64,000 bases of DNA from Aurelia coerulea (GCA_039566865.1 CM076952.1:12668501-12732500); one strand, 5' to 3'. Counted from the stretch's first letter, positions 22,701 through 34,002 are shown. Notes: generated by a model not told the origin, from the sequence alone. Translations and numbers: made by a program.

Positions 22701-23005
22701 AGGCCTAGGCCCTCTGCGACCTAAACTTTAGGTTGTTTGAGGTTTTCAAATTTGTACTTACGTATCGTCAAATCATCTGGCAAATAATGTTTTTCACAAA
22801 TATGAAGTGTGTCATTCGTTTGTTGTCTTTTAAAGTCTTCATCCTGCACACGGTATTTCGTAACAATATTTAAGACTTCACTTCGCCATTTTGCAGATTT
22901 TTCATCAACGGCAGTTGGTATTTTGAACAGGCTGTACTTTAATCCCGACTTCGTTCTTCTCCGGCTCACCCCACATTCATTGAAACAACAATTCACGCCT
23001 GGCAT
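19800..23005 (-). CDS. P-element-type transposase with THAP domain (one nonsense codon)
   Basis: Exon 1 (23005-22762) starts MPGVNCCFNECGV and encodes a THAP zinc finger (C-x4-C ... C-x2-H: NCCFNEC, HICEKH). Donor GTAAGTAC and acceptor TTTTTTCCAG lead to exon 2 from 22255. It includes a coiled coil (about 21560-21440) ending at a TAA (21453-21455); the same frame resumes at once (NSLEIETELSHDLL) and runs to 19800. P-transposase hallmarks follow: VSILFDEMKIQGGLVWDK, VATTADGATANR, FFFSDAPHLLKTCRN and LCQDPVEEYFGRQRAIG, which hold the presumed acidic catalytic residues of the RNase H fold. Total length would be about 900 residues. The single stop probably inactivates it, though readthrough or a sequencing error cannot be excluded. 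Confidence 0.9.
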
Positions 23006-23129
23006 ACCCTTCAACAAACTTTAAAACGATAAATCTAACCATATGTTTCTAAATAATTCGCGAAAATCTTATCAAAATCGAGCAGTACTTCCTACGTTCA
23101 ACCACACGATCAGAGCGAGGCGTTGTCTT

Positions 23130-23143
23130 GTGTGCACTGTCAC
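23130..23143 (-). repeat. right subterminal inverted repeat of the P-like element
   Basis: GTGTGCACTGTCAC, the exact reverse complement of 17384-17397, ending 95 nt inside the right end at 23238. Confidence 0.85.
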
Positions 23144-23202
23144 GCTCTGATGAACTCACATTTCTTGAACAAAAGGATAGTACAATGGGACAAAGACGCC
23201 GC

Positions 23203-23238
23203 ACTGAAGTCTCCCAACCAGTGTATTCTAGTGACTAT
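23203..23238 (-). repeat. right terminal inverted repeat of the P-like element
   Basis: Reads CTGAAGTCTCCCAACCAGTG and on to CTAGTGACTAT, the mirror of 17289-17324, then G and the ATTTACCC duplication at 23240-23247. Confidence 0.93.
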
Positions 23239-23724
23239 GATTTACCCAAAACCTCTCAAAACTAAAGCTAGGTTGCAACTTGCTAATACAAGTCCAATTT
23301 CACTACCTGTACGTAAGCAACTAATTTCCAAGCATACACGTAGCTACAATATGACAGGTAATCGAAAAATTAAACGTCAAACATCAAATCTCGTTGCACC
23401 CAGTGCCTTACTCTTGATCCATGACCATTGACTTATCCTTAAATAAAGAGCCCTTATTTCTTTCTCTCATGTAAAACATTGTAATTTCTATTCTGTTGTA
23501 GGGCCAGTGAGCCGATCCCGGCTGCCCGTCAGTTACGTAATCGTGAAACCCTTCCTTTACAATTCTGATCCCAGCTCCTTTATCCATCAATCAGTATCCT
23601 TAAAAATTGCTGATACTTGTTATTTTATAACTAGTTCTGTGTATTAGATTAGATGCGTACAAAAGATACCAGAAAATCAATAATTCTGTGTAAACAAGCC
23701 ATCCAGCAAAGAATAACATAAAGT

Positions 23725-24130
23725 TCAATTGGAATTCCCATCCAAAGCCACTGCCAATACTGGACTGGTGTACTTGTTCGAACCTAAGAGAGAACCTTTA
23801 TAATTACCAAGTTCGAAAATACCTGAGGGATTATTGAAATACATTATGTCTGTGACGTAAGTATGAGTGACAAACTTGTTTACAAATAGGAGAGGCCAAA
23901 AAGGCGCGGAAGGCCAACATGGGGCAATAAGGACCCCTTTTGCTTTGCATGACAAAAGATGCAGAATAACCTTAGAAATCAGGTAAACTGGTGGGACAAT
24001 CCAGTTGTTTTCACTCGCCCACGACACAGAGAATGCATTTACTTGCTCCGAACCAGGATTCCAAAACAATGAGTTAAATCTAGGGCACTTTGCATTGGTA
24101 GACGATGCAAAGCGGTCTACCGAAAAAGGG
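23725..24130 (-). pseudogene. DIRS post-RNase-H block
   Basis: Minus-strand reading gives FDKISQR, stop, GPFSVDRFASSTNAKCPRF, FWNPGSEQVNAFSVSWASEN, WIVPPVYLISKVILHLLSC and APCWPSAPFWPLL. This is the conserved region between RNase H and the recombinase in DIRS-like polyproteins. A TAG stands where the family has Trp. It lies between the retroposon (24185-25173) and the P-like element. Confidence 0.8.
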
Positions 24131-24173
24131 CCCTACCGTTGGCTAATCTTATCAAACATAATATCCTTTTGGA

Positions 24174-25096
24174 TGATTACAAAGTCTGTCCTGAGCTAAG
24201 CAAGCATAAGAATATCTGAATATGGATTTCTTCATAACCCCAAATGATCGTAGATGCTGTTTTTAGCTACAGTCAGAGGGATGAGTGTTGCTGCTAAAGT
24301 CGCCTTCAATGGAAAATCAAGCGCCTTGTATAAGAAAAAGAACCGCATCAAAGGCAATATTTTGGTCTTTATGTCAAACGAGAATGATACACAAAAATCA
24401 AAAGTCATTACCCCTAGTTTGCTTAGTTCGTGCACAAAACTATTGGTGCATTTGTGTCAAATGAGATGTCATGTGAGATTTACGATAACGCAAAATTACT
24501 TATGCAGAACCCAACAGAACGTTTCAATTGTTGCTATTTGCGGGCATCTAATTTGAGACAAGCAGTCACGAAGATAACCTCTGTGCAGAATGATATGCAT
24601 GAAGATGGTTTGGTTCAGTGTGATCTCGTGCCTTCCCCCTGTCAATGGCGCCATTGTTTGCTGGGATTCTGCAACTTTCTGTAGCTGTGTAGGAGGGGGA
24701 TCCTTCTACCTTCGGTGATGCTGCGAATGCTAGCCTCTGTGCAGGCCGCCGGTTACATCATCCTCTAAAGTTGACTTATTTGCATAATGAGCACTATCAA
24801 TAAGGCTAATGATTCGTTCGTTCTAGAAAACGATTGTTTTGACATAATTGAGCTGCTAATGAAGTCAAGAACGTGCCAATTCTGGGTAAATTTGTTGTTG
24901 TGCCAGGGTAAACATCATGGTGATTTATCCATCTTATGGTGTCAAATCTGTCTAACATGAAATAAGCCGACATCAAATGTTGCTATAGGATCGCGGGAAA
25001 CTTCTGTCTTGTATGCGCTTTCTGTGCGCTTTCTTTATTCCAGTGCCAATTAGCAGAGATAAAACGTTAATCAATTGCTTTAACGAGCGTGACGGA

Positions 25097-25135
<39 letters not shown>

Positions 25136-25184
25136 ACTGACTTTCTTTCTGACTGACCTGGAGCCCCCTCTTAGATTACAAAGT
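24174..25184 (+). mobile_element. retroposon of unknown type with 11-bp target duplication
   Basis: GATTACAAAGT occurs at 24174-24184 and again at 25174-25184, both at the point where the DIRS reading frame is interrupted. The 989-bp insert ends in a (CTTT)n tract (25096-25135) followed by CTGACTGACCTGGAGCCCC. Plus-strand frames at 24254-24556 and 24430-24684 overlap in different registers and have no domain I recognise. It may be a truncated LINE, a SINE-like element or a retrocopied transcript. Confidence 0.7.
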
Positions 25185-26939
25185 TGGACTTTGTAATCAA
25201 AAAACCATTTTGTTGTCTGCCACTCATCATAGTCTGTAACTTTACTAACTAAGTCTGCATGTGTATTATACTCCCTAGGTTCCCATTCCGGAAACAATGA
25301 AATATTATTGCTCAAGCACGATGAACGAATATCTAAAGCAAGTCCTTGTAAATCTGTCTTCATGCTACCGTTGTTTATAATAGAAACAACATTCTTATTG
25401 TCTGTGAACCAAAAATGAACAGATCTACCCTTCAGTCTTGGTAAAAAGGAATGAAGGGCATAATGCACTGCACTTAACTCCCTCCAAGCAGAGCTCATCA
25501 TCTTCTCCTCCGCATTCCACATCTTATGTGCAAGCTGGTTGCCACAAGATAATAAAACAGCACCACACGCTACACCGCTTGCATCTGAAAAAGTTATCAA
25601 TTTGGGTGGTTCCTGGCAGAAAAGCAACTCATTATTGAGCTTATTTATATTTTCCAACAAAAATTTGAGCTCGTTACAAGCACGCGGAAAATGAAAAATA
25701 TTTAATGGTGTGTCCCAACACCTCCTGCTTTCTATTGCAGCAAAAAGACTTTTAGTCATTAACTTTGAAACATTTCCTACAACAAAAGACATGGATAAAA
25801 TTTTTTCCCGGGATAGAAGAAAGTTTTCTTGGGGAAACAAGCGGGAAAGTCTTCTGAATTTCCTTGAGTGAAAAGAGTAACGATGAAATTCTTCCTTCGG
25901 GAATACAAAGAGAGCCTTCCGTTGTGTCTAAAATTATACCAAGCCAATCACAAGTATTCGTTGGCTGCCAAACACTTTTCTCCTTGTTTGGGGTAAATCC
26001 TGCCTTTAGAAGGGAATCCTTGACAAAATTAGCACTTGACAAGCAATCAGAAAATGAACTGCATATAGAAAAACCGTCGTCTAGATACAGAACAATCTTA
26101 CTACCGTTAAATCTTCACAGCTTAACTAATGGGCGGCATACTTTTGTAAAAATAAACGGAGCTGTGAACAGCCCAAATGGTAGCACCGAAAAAGTGAAAT
26201 ATCTCACTCTGTCTCTGATTTTCCAGGAAAATCCTAAGTAGGTTTGGAAGTCACGGTTTATCTCAACATGGTGATAGCCACTTTTCAGGTCAAATTTGAA
26301 TAAAAAACCGTCACTAGTTAGATAATTTTGGGACACCTTCCAATCCTCGAATCTGACTTTCTGTTTCTCCAAATGCCGATTCACGTACCTAAGATCTAAG
26401 ATAAGGCGTTTTTTATCTTTATTTGAAGAAACAGAAAGTGGATTGACAACATGAGGCTTTGAATGAAGTTTCACAATTCTACCACTATCTATAAGCTCCA
26501 AAATAGAAGATGTAACAAAATCAGAGTGGATGATGGCTGACTTGTTATTTTTAAAATCATGTTGCTTTGGTATTGATACGAAAGGTAGTTTGTATCCATT
26601 TGCAACAACGTCTAAAATGAATTCGCTGGCTTCAATTTCTCTCCAAAAGCTCAGCTTTGCACGAAGTGAACCTTTTTGAAAATTAGTATTTGAACCTTGT
26701 TCAAAATCACATTTTTCACTATTAAAGATATTACTGTAATCATACTTAAGTTCTAACTCTTCATTATGCTTGTTTGATTTCTGTTCCTGCAATAGCTTCT
26801 GACTGACTGTTGGCAATGAGTGCTTGCACGCCTGGTCTGAAATTTTGCCTTGTTGCTGTGTGGAGGACTGGGCATGAACTCTTCCAATGGCCTTGTTGCC
26901 CGCATGAGAAGCAGAAACTTCTGTCAATCCTTGGTCCAA
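25185..26939 (-). pseudogene. DIRS reverse transcriptase and RNase H
   Basis: Frame 26939-26115 has RT blocks LDLRYVNRHLEKQKVRFEDW, FLFKFDLKSGYHHVEIN and FSVLPFGLFTAPFIFTK. The catalytic YLDD follows at about 26090 after a frameshift (KIVLYLDDGFSICS). Frame 26042-25752 gives the thumb (CDWLGIILDTTEGSL). Frame 25840-25185 is RNase H: LITFSDASGVACGAVLLS, SSAWRELSAVHYALHSFLP, VHFWFTDNKNVVSIIN, which keeps the acidic residues. Frameshifts near 26115 and 25800 break it. Confidence 0.88.
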
Positions 26940-27481
26940 TGGCGCTCTGGATAGCGTTGACGTTTGGAGGTAAATGAGGCAAATGGGGATGGGTAGGCAG
27001 GGTAGGCAGGGTAGGCAGGGTAGGCGGGGTAAGCAGGATTGAAGACTGGCGTGCCATGGGAACGAAAGGGACGAAAAGGCTTAGGGCTAGGAAAGCAAGC
27101 AAACTGGCTATTGGCAACATATGAAGGAAAAATTTTTGACTGCTTTTTGCCTCTGCGCTCACTTCTCTTCTGGAGAGCCCTTTTTTCTGCCCTTCTAATA
27201 CGTTTGTCGTCATCTGAATCTGCAGCATCATCGTTTGCTTTATATTCAGCCACCAAATCCCACCCTGCTTCGGAATTATCTGCTAATTTGATGAGTTTGT
27301 TTCTGTTCTTCAGTGAATCTATTGCAGACTGAACAACTTTTCCGGTATTGACGCCCTGGGGAGCGATGGCAGCTTCTTGAAGTGAATCAATCAGCTCTTG
27401 GTTGAAATTGAATTGATCCTTATTTCCTTTAAGCTGAGCTTGAATGCCTCGAAACTGAGCCTTGAGTATCGCTGTTGTCAC
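26924..27481 (-). pseudogene. DIRS gag-like ORF with CCHC knuckle
   Basis: The frame reads TTAILKAQFRGIQAQLKGNK, a coiled N-terminal part, a basic stretch and a run of five AYP repeats (about 27050-26990, from GGGTAGGCA repeats). In the overlapping frame 27231-26764 there is a zinc knuckle CFSCGQQGHWKSSC (C-x2-C-x4-H-x4-C), so a frameshift separates the two. No ATG begins the long frame. Confidence 0.75.
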
Positions 27482-27733
27482 TTGAGTTGCTTGAAGTACT
27501 ACTCTCCCTTCTCTTTCGCTTTCCTTTCGCCATAACGATGGTCAGTTACCTGGCTGTGTATGAAATCAGGCCAAGATGGAGAGCTGTTTGTGCTCAACCT
27601 TTTTATAACATTAGGTTCTTGCATTCCTGCGTGGAACGCGCAGCGTGCAGAAAAAAATTCTTCAACTCCCAGAGGAATACAGTTATAGGAAAAAGTAGGG
27701 AGAATTTCTTCAAAAACAAAGATAAATTCATAA

Positions 27734-28600
27734 ACGACCAGTGCTTGAAAAGCTACTGCTCCCTAAATATATAGGCAATTATATTTTGCGATATCTGATT
27801 TGCAAAATCAATATGTTCATATATTTCTAGAATTTTTCCCGGCTGAAATCTGTCACTCAGTTCAGATCTTACAAGTGCTGTTCTCGAGGAAGTCCCTTGG
27901 AGTAGCCTTGAAAAACGTGCTAAAATCATGAGAACATTCCCCTAATATTTTTACCTTACAAGAATGACTTGAACATGCGCTAGCACGTCCTCTTGGGAGG
28001 AAGAACAAATCTTCCCTTAGTATGGATAACTTACCTATTCAGAGGTATTCCCTTCTCTCAAGAGGACAAATACATGAATACATGTAACAGTCATTATTGT
28101 TAGGAAGGATAGCCAAGAAAATTGTGCACGTAGCTTTTACTTTTTTGCAGGTTTTCTAAAGGGGCATTGTGCAGAAAATATCCCGTATCCACGGGAAGGA
28201 ACGACCGATTAAAGCTGGGTAAATTATCGCATCTAATTCAACATATTGGCAATAAAACAAGAAAGTTTTCAATACCTAAACCACCCTTCTTAAATTCGAA
28301 TTGATCGCAGACATTTCTCGTGGCATGTAATTTGAGACAGACTATAGTAGTTTATTTTTAACCTCTGTGTCTATGGCCCCGGGGTAGTCATAGTCTTTTG
28401 CTCCTCGGGGTATCGTCCGAGTAGTATTGTAAAGTAATTTTGTAAGTAGCGTAGCTTGTATTTATGTATTGTAACTTTTTAATGGATATAAAAAAAAAGA
28501 AAAAAAAAAGTTCTCAATATCATTGCTTTCATATTCCGAAGGCAGCATTTTTCAAAGACCAGGCTTTTTTACTCACAAGATACAAACCTAGATCATAAAG
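27734..28600. mobile_element. one arm of a foldback element, with a polyA retroposon inside
   Basis: 27830-28260 plus 28510-28560 match the right arm of the large palindrome at 49950-50240 (shared AGGACAAATACATGAAT, CACGGGAAGG and CATATTGGCAATAAAACAAG). The arm is cut at 28276-28506 by an insert ending in a long A-rich run and bounded by a 14-nt imperfect duplication (AAAGTTTTCAATAC at 28262-28275, AAAGTTCTCAATAT at 28507-28520), typical of a polyadenylated retroposon. No mirrored arm or CCGGGTG end is visible. Confidence 0.6.
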
Positions 28601-28766
28601 TTTACAAGAGAGGACCTTATAAAACACGCCAAACTGATGTTTGACTTTACTACAAGGGAATTACAATTTGCCTTGCACCTCCTAATCACTCGTTTCAACA
28701 CAGGTTTTAGAGAGTGTTTCTTGAGCCTATAAGACCCAAACACAGCCACTTGATGACGCAGCAATA

Positions 28767-31700
28767 TATTTATTTATTTACTTCACATGTTTAAGGAGGG
28801 AAGCCCTTCAGAAAAGCTGATTTTCAAGGGGCCCTCCACTATAAAAACTTACACTATTAAACTATTACAAAAAACTAAATTAACCTAATTAAAATTCAAA
28901 ATATCATACATGCTATTATAACCGTATCATAATCTAAAATGAAATATCTACAAAAAAAGAAAGTCCAAATGGCAAACACCTATTTACACCTAAGCAAGAC
29001 ATTGTTTAAAGCTGTTCAGGGAGGATGTCTGCTTACACTCAACTGTGAGGCCATTCCAAGACTTAGCACCTCTAAAAGAGAAATATTTCTGTCCATTATT
29101 GGACTTTTTCTTTGGTAACCTTAAGTCAGTTGCTGTTTTCCTAAGATTCCTGGAGGTCAGCTGGGATGTCCTTGTGAAAAGATTACACATGTATTGTGGA
29201 GCCAACTCATGAAGAGATTTGAAGACCATGATATTAGACTCACGAGTAATTAGATCGTCTATGGTCTTCCAGCCAAGTTTCTTTATGAGTGGCGTGCCCG
29301 GGGCATCAAATCTGCTGCCAGTTACAATACGGGTAATTTTTGCAACTGGTTGATCTCAATCACACCACAGCATCCCCATACAGAAAAACAATAGCGAAAG
29401 TGTGGCTCCACAATACCTGTGTACATAGTCCCCAGAGTTTCTTCTGGCAGAAAGGATTTTGCATGCTTCAAAAAGCCAATTCCTCTGGAGACCTTGGAAG
29501 AAACTGTCTTAATGTGTTCTTTCTAATCCAAGGTGTTGTCGATTCAAGATAGTTGTTTTTTAGCACAACTTCCAGCTTATTGTCCCGAATTTTTAGCTTC
29601 AAAGATTCACTTTTATTTTTTAGAGTTTATGTCTGGGTTTTGTGGAAAATGAGCATGGAATGTGTTTTCATCACATTAAGTGAAAGTTTGTTCCCTTTGA
29701 GCCATTTTTCAACTTGTGCAAGGTCACTGTTGATGGCCTCATTCAGCTGATCGATGTCATAGGCTTGATGGCAAAGACTCGTGTCGTCAGCATACATGGA
29801 CACACTCGATTTCCAGACAGCTCGTGGGAGGTCATTAATATAAACAGAAAGGGTCCAAGACATGAGCTTTGTGGTACACCAACAATTATTTCCTCTATGG
29901 ATGAGTCAACACCATTAACCCTGGAAAATTGCTTCCGATTGGAATGGTAGGAGTTGAACCATACTAACTGCTGCTGCTGAATACCATAATACTCAAGCTT
30001 TTTGCATAGTATGTCATGGTCAACCATGCCAAAGGCCTTTTTCAGGTCAATAAATACCAGTCCCACTAACTTCCCAAGATCCAACCCATTGTACCAGTCA
30101 TCAGTGTTTTTAAGCAAACATGTTACTGTAGAATGAAGGAGTAATAAGCCAGACTGTTCTATGGAAATGTACCGATTATCATCCACGTGTTGGTACAGTT
30201 TGGTTAGCCACAAGTCTTTCAAAGGGCCTTGAGATGACAGGTAAAACTGAAATAGGGCGATTATTTGACTTTTCAGTTTTGTCTCCCTCCTTGAAAATTG
30301 GTGCAACTCTTGGCAAATTTCCATAAGTCTTAAAATTGGCCAGGTTCAAGTGATGTATTGAACAAACACGCCAAAGAGTTCTCAATAAAAACAAGGCTAG
30401 TTTTACAAAATGGCAGGAGATATTTTCATTCCCAAAGCTCTTTGAAGGTTTAGTTTTGGCAATTGCATCTCTGATTTCCTGTACTTCAATGGTCCTAAAC
30501 TTAAACTTGACATGACTGTTATCAGCATCATCATAATTCCCAGATAGAAGAGGGTTAGGGGTAGCATCAATTTTGCTACCGGGTGCGCCAAAATAAACTA
30601 TGCATGTTTGACAGGTCACAATAAATTGTACACTGGACCGATTTTGAAGATTCATGACTTAATCTTTAGCAAAAGGCCTGAATTAGATTCTAGAATTTTT
30701 GCAATTTTTTCTGCTTTCAGTTTTTCTAGCTAGACGCGAGTTTTTTAAAAGTGTGGTTTTCAAAAACACTGAAAACGAACAAAAAACGTCGATCACATTT
30801 CCCAAAGAATCGACATGAATGGACAAAGAGAAAACTTGTTCATGGGATTTAGAAATCGATTAATCAATCCATACAATTAATCAATACAATTAATCTATTT
30901 CTAAATCCCAAATCATCACGAACAAGTTTTCTCTTTGTCCATTCATGTCGTTTCTTTAGAAAATTTGATCGACGTTTTTTGGTCGTTTTCAGTGTTTTTA
31001 AAAACGAAACTTTTAGAAACTCGCGTTCAGCTCTAAAAACTGAAAGCAAAAAACTTTGCAAAAAATTCTGGAATCTAATTCAGGCTTTTTGCTACAGATT
31101 TAGTCATGACTCTTCAAAATTGGTCAAGTGTACGATTTATTGTGGCCTGCCAAACGTGCATGGTTTATTTTGGCGCACCCGGTAGCTAATTCCTCACCAA
31201 TTGTACAGAAGAAACTATTCATTGTGTTTCGAACAATTTTTTTGTTAACAATTGCATGGCCAGAATCCTTAATACAATCAATTTTGCAATATTGTGATCT
31301 TTTGTTCAGAATTTCATTGATTGTTTTCCAAGATTCTTTCAGGTTGCTTTTGCATTCGGAAATTTTTGTGGAAAAATATTGCTTCTTAAGCTGGATATTA
31401 AGAGAGTTGATCCTATTTCGAGTCTGTCTATATGAGTCCATGAGAATTGCTGACTTACTTTTAAGAGCAGCTTTTTTCAGTCTATCCCTAGTCATCATCA
31501 GACCCTTAAGCTCTTTGTCAATCCAGGGACAATACTTTTCAGAAACAAGCATTTCCCTTAGAGGAGCATATTTTTCTATGATGAAAGAGAACAAGGTTGA
31601 AAAATCATGGACAAGTGCATTTATATCATCGGTCTGTTCGAACATAGCTCCCAACATATGCTAGAGATGTCAGACAGGAATTCATCCTCTTTGAAGTTTT

Positions 31701-32040
31701 TCATATTCCGAGTCTTTATCCGTTCATGGTCTTTTCCAACTGCTCCATTGAATTTTCGAATACAGCAGACCATGAAATGATCACTGAGAGAAACCTCATG
31801 AACTCCTGCCTCGACGATGTTTTTACCACGTGTTGTACCAATGTGGCAAATGGTTGTTGCAGTTTCAAGGGTGACCCTTGTTGGCTCATTTACAAGCTGC
31901 TTGAAACTGAACAGCTCATAGACATTTGCCATGTGTTTAGCATTGGCACCCATGAGCTGATCATCTTTTCTCCTTGTGAGATCACAATTTGTGTCACCAA
32001 AGATGATCATTTCCTTCCCCTCCCTATCATATCCAGGCAA
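28767..32040 (-). mobile_element. LINE with endonuclease and reverse transcriptase, interrupted by a palindrome
   Basis: Minus strand: an AP-endonuclease C-terminal part (32040-31621: IIFGDTNCDL, VSLSDHFMVCC), a connector (31657-31185), then RT. RT blocks read APIFKEGDKTEKSNNRPIS (30655-30280), VFIDLKKAFGMVDHDIL (near 30030), catalytic MYADDTSL (about 29800) and the C-terminal SFRGAKSWNGLTVECKQTSS (29229-28990). Several frameshifts occur. A 604-bp palindrome (30579-31182) splits the connector from RT. The 3' UTR has the shared hairpin (28795-28837) and a (TAAA)n tail (28767-28781). The N-terminal endonuclease part is missing. Confidence 0.88.
30579..31182. mobile_element. palindromic foldback with CCGGGTGCGCC ends and TA target
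   Basis: Two arms of about 290 nt pair almost completely (left CCGGGTGCGCCAAAATAAAC, right its mirror; centre near 30880 in ATTAATCAATACAATTAAT). TA flanks both ends (30577-30578 and 31183-31184). Removing the insert and one TA rejoins the LINE frame as GEEL-A-SKIDATP, which confirms the boundaries. The ends resemble mariner-type elements. Confidence 0.9.
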
Positions 32041-33438
32041 TGAAATACTTCTCTTTTTAACACAAAATCCTAATAGGTTTTGGCTAAAGAAGTATCACAC
32101 AGTGGGCAAGCGCGAGGACATTTCGCTAGAAATATTCTTTGAAACCACACAATCCATGATGATATTCTGAAAGCATTCTAAAATTTATGATCAACTAAAA
32201 TAGACAACATGTACTTCTCTTTTCGCAATCGAGAGATCTCGCAATTTGAATTTGCAAAAAACATCGAAATTTATTCGGAAATTGAAAAAAAAACTATTTC
32301 AAAACTTGTAACTTTTGGGTTCACTTCAATGCCATGATTAGTTGGTTTCAGTAGAATAGAGTCACTCTAATACTAAATATTGGCATAGAAATGCAGATTC
32401 TCACGCATTTCTGGAGTAAATTTTCGCCATACATTTGTAAATAGCACAAGAAGCCATAATTGGGTACACATGAACAATATATAATTCTGAATCTATGAAT
32501 TAGAGCCATCAGATGAGCAGAACAGAATATGGGCTCATTTTTGGTTTTTTTAAAAAATTGTAAAAACAATAAATCAGTCCCCTGGGAATTCTGGCAACGG
32601 CAGCAGTGGCAAAATTCGAAAATGAACAAGATGTCATTGAAAAGTCTAAATCATCCTGATTTGAAATCTAAAGTTAAATTCTTAGTAGATAGTGTCCAAG
32701 ATATCCAAAAAATCAAATGCAGCTTTTTAACTGAATAAAAGAATCAAAACCTTTGTTTCCTACAACGTTCCACACGCCTTACAACAGTTATCTATATTTG
32801 GTGTATGGTGAATGTGTAATGTTCCTCATGATCCCCTAATTATGGCCACTGTGCATCATGTACGGTATAAAATTTGAAAAAAGAAAATGACAATAAAAAA
32901 TCAAAACTAAATCCTTGGACTGAAGCGACAACCAAGATGAAAGGAACAGCTGATACGTCGGGTGTCAACGTTTGAAAATTCACGAAAGACATTTTTCGAG
33001 TGAAAGATCTTGACAGTTAATTCGGTAAATTCAAAGGAAAAGCGTCTACGATAGAATTAAAAAATTGGGAAGCGTTGAAGACTATGATGGAAAACATGAA
33101 AATGACAATATTCAATTATCAGCAAAGAAGAACACGGGGTAAGCTATGGGTAAGATCGAACAAATTCGGTCAGAATGGGTTTGTAACTCTGATGCATGAA
33201 TGAATTTTAGCGTTGCTTCCAACATTTGTTTATTTTGGTTATGAAAAAACCTTTCAACATCATACAACATTATTTGTACAAAGGTTTGATTTGGCAGGTT
33301 TAAGATGCCATGTAATTGGAATACTCAGTTTTAAGAGCAAAAGGTCATGTGACCCATTCGCCCTGCTCAGATTAATTTGCCCCAATTCACCGAACGAGCA
33401 ATTACTATACAACTGGGATATGATGGAAAAATACATAC
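32041..33438. other. ferlin intron, nothing recognised
   Basis: AT-rich sequence with only short chance frames. No repeat pairing or exon-like segment was identified. Confidence 0.4.
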
Positions 33439-33641
33439 CAGTCGTTCAATGGTCTTATATAACTGATTGAGAGGACCCAGTCTGAACTGAATATCTTCCC
33501 AATGACTGTCAACAACACAACAAGGCTTTGAGTCATTCCATGGCAGATAGTAATAGCTTGCACCATCAAATACAGCATTTGTTGGAGGGGTTGACGATGC
33601 CATGGGTGGCACTGATGTGTCAAGTTTGTTACCATAGTTGC
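33439..33641 (-). CDS. ferlin exon: conserved post-C2C segment
   Basis: A 203-nt exon encoding GNYGNKLDTSVPPMASSTPP then TNAVFDGASYYYLPWNDSKP and CCVVDSHWEDIQFRL...LYKTIERL. GNYGNK, the DGxxYYYLPW box and the HWED box are diagnostic of ferlins. Acceptor TATTTCAG precedes 33641 and donor GTATGTATT follows 33439. Phase 1 in (ATT-G|GC), phase 0 out. Confidence 0.95.
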
Positions 33642-33882
33642 CTGAAATACGAAAATATAAGACATGACAAACAGAGTAGCTACTTTTAACGTGGGTAACA
33701 TTTTGAAATAACATTCCAGGCAAGAAAGGGGCAAACAAGATTATGCCTACAAATTCTATTTCTCTCAACCATTCTATGATCATGATTTGATTCCCAACTG
33801 ACTGGGTAGCATGCAGAAACAGGGCCAATGACAGGATCTTTCATTTCAACAGAGACAATGAACGGTTCTCAAAAGCGATTGG

Positions 33883-34002
33883 CAGGCCCGTAGGAAGCGG
33901 GGGGGGGCAATGGTGCTACGTCACAAGCATTAGTTAGATGTATTGTTCTCTATTGCTTTAAGAACAATTGCCCCCCATCAGAAGATGCTTCCTACGGCCC
34001 TG
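33883..34002. mobile_element. 120-bp hAT-like MITE
   Basis: The left end CAGGCCCGTAGGAAGC followed by a G run is mirrored at the right (GCTTCCTACGGCCCTG preceded by TTGCCCCCC). The flanks GCGATTGG and ACGATTTG match at 6 of 8 bases, compatible with a worn 8-bp duplication. Confidence 0.65.

Larger units (their letters stand above)
17281..23247. mobile_element. full-length P-element-like transposon
   Basis: Terminal inverted repeats of about 35 bp begin ATAGTCACTAGAATACACTG (17289-17324 and reverse complement at 23203-23238). The target duplication ATTTACCC (17281-17288 and 23240-23247) is 7-8 bp, the P-element length. A 14-bp subterminal inverted repeat GTGACAGTGCACAC sits 95 nt from each end. 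It carries a THAP/P-type transposase (minus) and a convergent zinc-finger gene (plus). It interrupts a DIRS element, so it is younger than that element. The transposase has one in-frame stop. Confidence 0.93.
16026..27733 (-). mobile_element. DIRS-like YR retrotransposon, split by two insertions
   Basis: Read on the minus strand the order is gag (about 27481-26940), reverse transcriptase (26939-26115 with the YLDD region at about 26105-26045), RNase H (25840-25185), the conserved FWNPGSEQVNAF block (24130-23725) and a tyrosine recombinase (17244-16164). This is the DIRS/Ngaro domain order with no integrase. A 989-bp retroposon (24185-25173) and a 5.95-kb P-like transposon (17289-23238) separate the parts. 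Frameshifts and stops, such as a TAG for the expected Trp in WGPFSVDRFAS, show that it is dead. Confidence 0.85.

Noticed and set aside
25096..25135. (CTTT)n run read as a coding Lys-rich C-terminus of the DIRS RNase H
   Set aside because: It belongs to the inserted retroposon, as the flanking 11-bp duplication shows.
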